Assembly: GCF_016654115.1 (NCBI RefSeq) | Contig: NZ_JAEQAZ010000120.1 | Span: 1 to 41,140, forward strand | DNA from: Streptomyces sp. MBT53 | GTDB lineage: Bacteria; Actinomycetota; Actinomycetes; Streptomycetales; Streptomycetaceae | Direction of reading: 5' to 3' | DNA length: 41,140 nucleotides | Shown here: piece after piece, positions 34,503 through 41,140 of the stretch | Numbering within the stretch: the first letter of the stretch is position 1 | How the letters are laid out: each line of letters opens with the position of its first letter | The notes under the pieces: generated by a model | What the model was told of the DNA's origin: nothing | Databases searched by the model: none | What the model saw: the letters and a program-made list of their open reading frames with translations, nothing else | Translations under genes and position numbers: made by a program

Positions 34503-34955
34503 GTGTCGATGGTCCTCGCTCTGACTGTGTGCGGAATTGTTGTCGCCCTTGTGGTGGTGGGTCTGTTCGTCTTCGGCCTGCGCCGCAGACTCATCCAGCG
34601 CTCCGGCGGCACCTTCGACTGTTCGCTCCGCTGGGACGTCCCCGAGAAACCCGACACCAACGGCAAGGGCTGGAGCTACGGCGTCGCCCGCTACAACGGC
34701 GACCGCATCGAGTGGTACCGCGTCTTCTCCTACGCCTACCGCCCGCGCCGCACCCTGGAACGCTCGGCGATCGAGGTGGCCGGCCGCCGTCTCCCCGAGG
34801 GCGAGGAGGAGCTGGCGCTGCTCTCCGACGCGATCGTCCTGACCTGTCTGCACCGGGGCACACGGCTCGAACTCGCCATGAGCGAAGACGCGTTGACCGG
34901 TTTTCTCGCGTGGCTGGAAGCAGCCCCGCCCGGTCAACGCGTCAACGTCGCCTAG
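34503..34955 (+). CDS. DUF2550-type membrane protein
   Basis: The protein has 150 residues, GTG start with GAGGAG 5 nt upstream (ATG 34509 is an alternative). One N-terminal membrane helix (about 4-24, LALTVCGIVVALVVVGLFVF), a basic RRRLIQR stop, then a cytosolic PH-like domain: GGTFDCSLRWD, KGWSYGVARYNGDRIEWYRVFSYAYRPRRTLER and a C-terminal FLAWLEAAPPG. This matches the DUF2550 family of Actinobacteria, which commonly sits after atpC. Function is unknown. It is convergent with the chitinase gene. Confidence 0.85.
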   Translation: MSMVLALTVCGIVVALVVVGLFVFGLRRRLIQRSGGTFDCSLRWDVPEKPDTNGKGWSYGVARYNGDRIEWYRVFSYAYRPRRTLERSAIEVAGRRLPEGEEELALLSDAIVLTCLHRGTRLELAMSEDALTGFLAWLEAAPPGQRVNVA

Positions 34956-34984
34956 CTCTTATTGCCTCGTTGCGGGTAACTCGC

Positions 34985-36811
<1,827 letters not shown>

Positions 36812-36879
36812 TGAGCGCCTCCTCAGGGGTGTCGGGGGTGACACGGGCGCGACTGAGCCTTCGCGCCCACGGTGCCGTG

Positions 36880-36921
36880 AGAATAGAAAGGTCTGGACCA
36901 CGGGTCAATAGGTCTGGACCA
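36880..36921 (-). promoter_or_regulatory. Chitinase promoter with two 12-bp DasR/chitin-type repeats
   Basis: On the minus strand TGGTCCAGACCT occurs twice, at 36910-36921 and 36889-36900, 21 bp apart (two helical turns). Between and beyond them are TTGACC (-35, 36903-36908), a 17-nt spacer and TATTCT (-10, 36880-36885). One repeat lies upstream of the -35 and the other inside the spacer. Such paired repeats in streptomycete chitinase promoters mediate chitin induction and glucose repression, and they match the DasR element (ACTGGTCTAGACCACT) in its core. Confidence 0.85.
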
Positions 36922-36937
36922 CTTCGGCGCCGGTGTG

Positions 36938-37540
36938 CTAAACCCCCAACTCCTGCGCCAGTACGGCCGCTTGGACCCTGCTGCGCAGCCCCAGCTTGGC
37001 CGGCAACCGGCTGACGTGCGTCTTCGCCGTCGCCTCGGCCATGTCGAGCCGGTCCGCGATCCCCGCGTTGGACATTCCCCCACCGGGGCACGACAACACC
37101 TCGCGCTCGCGCCGGGTGAGGGTGTCGAGAACGGCCGGATCGGTCCCCGGGAGGGGCGCGATCAGACCCTCGCCGCCCGCCACCGTCCGTACGGCGGCCA
37201 GGAGTTCGGCCGCCTCGGCGTTCTTGAACGCGTTGGTGAACGACTCCTGGACGATGCGGTACGCGGCGAGTTCAACCGGTGCCGGGACACTGCCGTGGGC
37301 GGAGTCGAGGGAGAGCGCGGCCGGGCAGTGAACGGCGATCGCGGACAGGTGGTCGGCGACCATGTCGTGCAACTCCCGTGCCGTCCGGGCGCGTTCGGCG
37401 CCGACAGCTTGGCTGCGGTCCATCTCGGCGAGCAGCGCGGTCTGTTCGGCCCGCGGCCGTTCGGCGACAGCGGTGTCCCGGTGGTTGCGCACCACCCGGC
37501 CGGTCGCGGCGGGAGCGCACGACACCGCCGACCACCGTGA
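36938..37540 (-). pseudogene. Fused remnant of a ChiS/ChiR-like two-component system
   Basis: One minus-strand frame carries two different proteins. The upstream half is a histidine kinase: an in-frame linker (GRVVRNHRDTAVAE), the DHp phospho-acceptor box RARTARELHDMVADHLSAIAV, and AAYRIVQESFTNAFKN, the start of the HATPase N-box. At about 37,210-37,225 the frame passes straight into a LuxR-type response regulator: AEAAELLAAVRTVAGGEGLIAP, then LTRREREVL and a helix-turn-helix (MSNAGIADRLDMAEATAKTHVSRLPAKLGLRSRVQ, quoted in parts). The kinase ATP domain and the whole receiver domain are lost. The sensor end is cut by a frameshift near 37,515 (TGLLTVVGGV continues in another frame), and the HTH has Ala and Pro where Val and Leu are usual. 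In S. coelicolor chiS-chiR lie directly before chiC, so this is most likely their decayed counterpart. Confidence 0.8.
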
Positions 37541-37662
37541 GCAGCCCGGTGATTCAGGGGATACGGCGGGCTCCGTCCAACAGGGCCCCGGGCGCCCGGC
37601 GTGCTTCCGGAGGATGGTCCGGGCGTACGTCGAAGGATGCAGCGGAGACTGGGAGAAGGGAC

Positions 37663-37923
37663 AACTCCGCATCCGTATCCTTCCCCGAGGCCCGGGACGA
37701 CCTGACGCGGCTCCTCGACCGTGCGGTGGTCATCACCCGCGACGGCACCGCGGTGGCCGCGATCGTGCCCATGGAGGAGTGCAACGAGCTGGAGGCGGCG
37801 GTGGACGAACTGCTTGCGCGGAAGGCCCTGCGGACGCTCGCCGAGGAGGGCGACACACCGCGCGCCACCCTCGTGGACGTGCTCGCGGACCTCTTCGGCA
37901 CGTCCGCGCCGGAGGTGACATGA
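37663..37923 (+). pseudogene. Phd/YefM-type antitoxin relic without a start codon
   Basis: In one frame SASVSFPEARDDLTRLLDR, then VVITRDGTAVAAIVPMEECNELEAA and an acidic helical tail ending LVDVLADLFG match Phd/YefM antitoxins of streptomycetes. Two defects are visible. The first codon that should be ATG before SASVSF reads AAC, with no in-frame start or ribosome site close by. About six residues are missing between LLDR and VVITR, where the family has a small loop. At its stop, ATG 37920 overlaps (ATGA), as in toxin-antitoxin pairs, but the following frame (MNEAVDRTTAPRRAIYRRL...) is unlike a toxin and runs into the end of the convergent adenosyltransferase gene. The pair is probably dead. 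A translation from an unseen start cannot be ruled out. Confidence 0.6.
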
Positions 37924-38004
37924 ACGAGGCCGTCGACCGGACGACGGCGCCGCGCCGGGCGATCTACCGGCGACTCCGACCGACCCGCGTAGCGGCGCCG
38001 CCGG

Positions 38005-38577
38005 TCAGCGTTCCCCGCCCGGGACCCACAGCACGTCCCCGACGTCCTTGTTGGCCGTGCGCGCGAGGATGAACAGCAGGTCCGACAGCCGGTTGAGGTA
38101 GGTCGCGGTGAGTGGGTTCATCACCTCGGCGTGGGCTTCCAGCGCCGTCCACGTCGAGCGCTCGGCCCGTCGTACGACCGTGCAGGCCTGGTGGAGGAGG
38201 GCCGCGCCCGGGGTGCCGCCCGGGAGGATGAAGGAACGGAGCTTCTCCAGCCGCTCGTTGAAGTGGTCGCAGTCCGCCTCCAGCTTGTCGATGTAGAACT
38301 GCTCGACGCGGAGGGGCGGGAACTCGGGCTTCTCGACCACCGGTGTGGAGAGATCGGCGCCCACGTCGAAGAGGTCGTTCTGGACGCGGGTGAGGACCTT
38401 GACGATGTCCTCCTCCAGACCGCCGAGGGCGATGGCCGTGCCGATCGCCGCGTTCGCCTCGTTGGCGTCGGCGTACGCCGAGATCCGGACGTCCGTCTTG
38501 GCGACCCGGCTCATGTCCCCGAGGGCGGTCGTGCCCTGGTCGCCGGTCCTGGTGTAGATGCGCGTCAGATTGACCAT
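38005..38577 (-). CDS. PduO-type ATP:cob(I)alamin adenosyltransferase
   Basis: The enzyme moves the adenosyl group of ATP onto cob(I)alamin to make coenzyme B12. The 190-residue protein has the PduO ATP motif TRTGDQGTTALGD (about 9-21), VRISAYADANEANAAIG, FILPGGTPGAALLHQACTVVRRAER (in parts) and the C-terminal YLNRLSDLLFILAR. It should be a trimer of four-helix bundles. ATG 38577 lies 6 nt after a minus-strand TACGCT box, so the mRNA is probably leaderless. No B12 operon is adjacent. Confidence 0.95.
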   Translation of the reverse strand: MVNLTRIYTRTGDQGTTALGDMSRVAKTDVRISAYADANEANAAIGTAIALGGLEEDIVKVLTRVQNDLFDVGADLSTPVVEKPEFPPLRVEQFYIDKLEADCDHFNERLEKLRSFILPGGTPGAALLHQACTVVRRAERSTWTALEAHAEVMNPLTATYLNRLSDLLFILARTANKDVGDVLWVPGGER

Positions 38578-38583
38578 ACGGCC

Positions 38584-38589
38584 AGCGTA
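38584..38589 (-). promoter_or_regulatory. -10 box TACGCT of a leaderless transcript
   Basis: On the minus strand TACGCT is followed by 6 nt and the ATG of the adenosyltransferase, the same spacing as at 225, 2567, 3160 and 24272. Confidence 0.55.
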
Positions 38590-38711
38590 GTCAGGCCCGG
38601 GCGGTGCTCAACTACGCCGTACGGGCGGTCGTATGACCCGCGCCGGTGTGATGTCCGTCAGATGAGACGTGACGCGCGTTACTTACCGGTCACACAGCGC
38701 CGCCACTTCGC

Positions 38712-38717
38712 TAGTGT
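38712..38717 (+). promoter_or_regulatory. Candidate -10 box of the dehydrogenase gene
   Basis: TAGTGT lies 54 nt before the GTG at 38772 and predicts a start near 38,724 and a leader of ~48 nt with GGGGAG as ribosome site. Confidence 0.4.
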
Positions 38718-38771
38718 CCGCCGAGAGGCATACGGATACACGCTGTAAGCGTTTCAAAGGGGAGTCGCACA

Positions 38772-39620
38772 GTGGCACGGAAGCTTGCCGTCATCGGCGC
38801 CGGACTCATGGGTTCCGGTATCGCCCAGGTCTCCGCGCAGGCGGGCTGGGACGTCGTCCTGCGCGATGTCACCGACGAAGCCCTCAAGCGTGGTACCGAC
38901 GGCATCAAGGCCTCGTACGACAAGTTCGTGAGCAAGGGGAAGTTGGAGGCGCACGACGCCGACGAGGCGCTCGGGCGGATCACCGCGACCACCGATCTCG
39001 ACGCGGTCGGCGACGCGGACATCGTCGTCGAGGCCGTGTTCGAGAAGCTCGAAGTCAAGCACGAGATCTTCCGCGCGCTGGACAAGATCGCCCGTGAGGA
39101 CGCCGTCCTCGCCTCCAACACCTCCGCCATCCCGATCACGAAGATCGCGGCCGTGACGGAGCGTCCGGAGCGCGTCGTGGGCACGCACTTCTTCTCGCCG
39201 GTCCCGATGATGCAGCTGTGCGAACTCGTGCGCGGCTACAAGACGAGCGACGAAACCCTCGCCACCGCGCGGGAGTTCGCCGAATCCGTCGGCAAGACCT
39301 GCATCGTCGTCAACCGTGACGTGGCCGGCTTCGTGACGACCCGTCTCATCTCGGCGCTCGTCGTCGAGGCGGCGAAGCTGTACGAGTCGGGCGTCGCCAC
39401 CGCCGAGGACATCGACCTCGCCTGCAAGCTGGGCTTCGGTCACGCGATGGGCCCACTGGCCACCGCGGACCTCACCGGCGTCGACATCCTGCTGCACGCG
39501 ACCAGCAACATCTACACCGAGTCACAGGACGAGAAGTTCGCCCCGCCGGAGCTGATGCGCCGAATGGTGGACGCCGGTGACATCGGCCGCAAGAGCGGGC
39601 AGGGCTTCTACAAGCACTGA
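38772..39620 (+). CDS. 3-hydroxybutyryl-CoA dehydrogenase
   Basis: A NAD(P)-dependent enzyme that interconverts acetoacetyl-CoA and 3-hydroxybutyryl-CoA, used in polyhydroxybutyrate/butyryl-CoA or ethylmalonyl-CoA metabolism. 282 residues from GTG (GGGGAG upstream). Rossmann motif GAGLMGSGIAQV (about 8-19), SNTSAIPITKIA, the catalytic His in THFFSPVPMMQLCELVRG, VVNRDVAGFVTTRL and GFGHAMGPLATADLTGVD. Full length for the family. Nearby genes give no pathway context. Confidence 0.95.
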   Translation: MARKLAVIGAGLMGSGIAQVSAQAGWDVVLRDVTDEALKRGTDGIKASYDKFVSKGKLEAHDADEALGRITATTDLDAVGDADIVVEAVFEKLEVKHEIFRALDKIAREDAVLASNTSAIPITKIAAVTERPERVVGTHFFSPVPMMQLCELVRGYKTSDETLATAREFAESVGKTCIVVNRDVAGFVTTRLISALVVEAAKLYESGVATAEDIDLACKLGFGHAMGPLATADLTGVDILLHATSNIYTESQDEKFAPPELMRRMVDAGDIGRKSGQGFYKH

Positions 39621-39629
39621 AACCGCACA

Positions 39630-39657
39630 CGCCCCTGCGGCATCACACCCAGGGGTG
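39630..39657 (+). terminator. Probable terminator after the dehydrogenase
   Basis: CGCCCCTG (39630-39637) pairs with CAGGGGTG (39650-39657) with one G-U pair around a 12-nt loop, starting 10 nt after the stop codon. Confidence 0.5.
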
Positions 39658-39684
39658 AATTCGGTATCGGTTCGCTCACAGACG

Positions 39685-39719
39685 GCAACCTCCCGGCACC
39701 TAACGCAGTCAGAGGTTGC
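39685..39719. promoter_or_regulatory. Inverted repeat upstream of the STAS gene
   Basis: GCAACCTC (39685-39692) and GAGGTTGC (39712-39719) form a perfect 8-bp inverted repeat with a 19-nt centre, 46 nt before the STAS start codon. It is a candidate operator or leader hairpin. Confidence 0.4.
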
Positions 39720-39765
39720 ATCACCTACATCACGGAGTACGCCACCGCACTCACGGGGAGCGCAT

Positions 39766-40089
39766 ATGTACATCAGGGGCGACCACGTCGAGCTGGTCGT
39801 CGGGGGCCGCCTCGACGTCCGCAGCGCGGCGGACGCCCGTACGGTCCTGCACTCGGCGGTCGACGACGGAGTCGGCGATCTGGTGCTCGACCTGTCCGAG
39901 CTCGACTCCTGGGACGCCACCGGCCTCGGCGTCATCATGGGAGCCCATCGACGGGCCGGCCGCTGCGGCCGGCGCCTGGTGCTGCGCGACGTACCGCCGC
40001 AGATGCAGCGCCTGCTCGTGGCCACCCGGCTGCACCGCATCCTCGCCATCGAGGGCGGGATCGGGGTGGAGTCGCTTCCCAGGGTCTGA
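39766..40089 (+). CDS. STAS-domain protein, anti-sigma-factor-antagonist-like
   Basis: The protein has 107 residues from ATG 39766 (GGGGAG 10 nt upstream), consisting of one STAS domain: strands VELVVGGRLDVRSA, DLVLDLSEL, then the phospho-switch region DSWDATGLGVIMGAHRRAG, and RLVLRDVPPQMQRLLVATRLHRIL. In SpoIIAA-type antagonists the phosphorylated residue is Ser in D-S-S-G; here the motif is DATGLG with Thr at that position, which could still be phosphorylated. No anti-sigma factor or sigma gene is next to it, so the partner is unknown. The frame is open further upstream but 39766 begins the domain and has the ribosome site. Confidence 0.88.
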   Translation: MYIRGDHVELVVGGRLDVRSAADARTVLHSAVDDGVGDLVLDLSELDSWDATGLGVIMGAHRRAGRCGRRLVLRDVPPQMQRLLVATRLHRILAIEGGIGVESLPRV

Positions 40090-40321
40090 CCCCAGGGTGC
40101 GACGTCCGCCGGGCACAATCCTCATGAGACTGTGACGTCTCGGACGGCGCGGTACCCCGGGCTGTCGTAGATACTGTGCGAAGGTTTAGGGTTCGGTCGC
40201 CCGCTGTGTGACAACCCTTCGAGCGGGCCCGGACCAGAAGCGACAGCGCGGTGTGCAGCAAGGCCGGGAGGGGCCTGGGTCCTGTCGACCCGCACACGAC
40301 GCTTTTGGGGGGCTTGGACCT

Positions 40322-41140
40322 ATGGACCCGATCAACCGGGAACCCGAGGAGTACGGCCAGGACGGCGACGACACGTCGTCGCGCCAGCGCCCGCCCCGGG
40401 AACCGCTCACACCCGACTTCGGCCAGCACTCACCGGCGCTCGCCCGCACCGTGCAGCTGGTCAGCGGTGACTTCCTGCTCACCGTCAATCCCGTCGACGG
40501 CAGCGAGATCGAGGCCTGCCCGCCCGGCCAGCGGCCCGGCCGGCCCGCCAAACTCACCGCCGCCGAGCGCGCCGAGGCCGCCCGCGCGGCCAAACCGCCC
40601 GTCCCGCCCGGCCTGAACCGGCCCGCACTCCCGCTCCTGGAACGCCAGGAGGAGCGCGAGCGGCTCGTACGGCTGCTCGCCCGCGGCCGTTCCGTACGCC
40701 TCACCGGCCCCTCGGGCTCGGGCCGCAGCAGCCTCCTCGACCTCGTCGCCGAGGACTGCCTCGACCTCGCCTCGTCCGCGAGATCGGCGCGGTCGTCGTC
40801 CTCGACGACATCGAGTTCGGCGGCGCCGCCCTGGAGGAACTCCTCGACGCGACCCCCGAGTGCGCTTTCCTGGTCGCCGCGACCCCCGAGATCCCCGCAC
40901 CGGCCGCCGACTCCGTCATCGAGGAGGTCTTCCTCGGCGGCCTCCAGCGGGCCGGCGCCGTGGAGGTCCTGGAACACGCCGTGGGCCGCGTCCTCACCGA
41001 GGAGGAGGCGAACTGGGCGGGCGATCTCTACTTCGAGTCCGAGGGCCTCCCCCTGCGCTTCGTCCAGGCCGGCGCCCTGCTCCGGCAGCGCGACGAACTG
41101 CGCCTCGGCCCCAGCGTGGTGGAGGAGTTCGGCGTCTTCC
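40322..41140 (+). pseudogene. P-loop regulatory ATPase, frameshifted by an apparent deletion; runs off the window
   Basis: ATG 40322 (GGGGGG upstream) starts MDPINREPEEYGQDGDDTSS, a Pro-rich N-terminal part (LVSGDFLLTVNPVDGSEIE), and a P-loop TGPSGSGRSSLLDLVAEDC with Arg in place of the Walker Lys. At about 40,769-40,772 this frame ends as sensible protein and sense resumes one frame over: LVREIGAVVVLDDIEFGG, LLDATPECAFLVAATPE, EEVFLGGLQRAG and EEEANWAGDLYFESEGLPLRFVQAGALL, as an NTPase regulator continues. A missing stretch of length 1 mod 3, roughly 40 residues by my memory of the family, would explain this. Both frames stay open to the end. It is either a real deletion pseudogene or an assembly gap. 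Confidence 0.65.

Overview
The window is a piece of a Streptomyces (or very close actinomycete) chromosome. Coding DNA is very GC-rich with GC3-biased codons. Starts are often GTG or TTG, several genes look leaderless, and the gene order lysA-hom-thrC-thrB-rho-...-rpmE-prfA-prmC-...-atpIBEFHAGDC-...-chitinase is one I know from streptomycetes. Organism assignment is inference from this pattern.

Layout. Positions 1-3,050 are accessory: the tail of an unknown His/Gly-rich protein, tandem 14-mers and a terminator, a small unknown protein, a secreted ricin-type lectin, a membrane-anchored unknown, tRNA-Arg(CCG), and a single-domain response regulator. Positions 3,170-9,510 hold amino acid synthesis from aspartate: an ArgRS-like protein without a catalytic domain, lysA, then (after a terminator and a structured leader) hom-thrC, and thrB. 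Rho follows with a ~400-nt leader and a strong terminator. Positions 12,080-17,550 look like a lineage-specific insertion between rho and the rpmE region: a lipoprotein, a secreted YD-repeat protein ending in a phospholipase A2 domain, and a secreted subtilase with an FG-GAP propeller. Positions 17,800-26,300 hold an LCP cell-wall ligase, L31, RF1, PrmC, a Sua5/YrdC protein, a low-molecular-weight phosphatase fold lacking its nucleophilic cysteine, a divergent SHMT-like enzyme, a small secreted protein and a WecA/MraY-type transferase. Positions 26,600-34,370 are the complete nine-gene F1Fo ATP synthase operon, ending in a very strong terminator. Beyond it are a DUF2550 membrane protein, a GH18 chitinase with two chitinase/DasR-type repeats around its promoter, a decayed region (a ChiS/ChiR-like two-component system collapsed into one fused remnant, and an antitoxin relic), a PduO-type cobalamin adenosyltransferase, a 3-hydroxybutyryl-CoA dehydrogenase, a STAS protein, and a P-loop regulator gene that appears broken by a frameshifting deletion and runs off the end.

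How the genes fit together. lysA/hom/thrC/thrB carry the lysine and threonine branches. prfA and prmC make and methylate RF1. The Sua5 gene overlaps the phosphatase-like gene, suggesting translational coupling. The LCP protein and the WecA-like transferase both act on undecaprenyl-linked wall glycopolymers. The observations I find most worth following are the fused chiS/chiR remnant beside an intact chitinase, the YD-repeat/PLA2 secreted protein next to a secreted protease, the phosphatase with Ser at the catalytic Cys position followed by three tandem copies of its own 3' end, and the terminator-promoter module that separates atpC from atpD.
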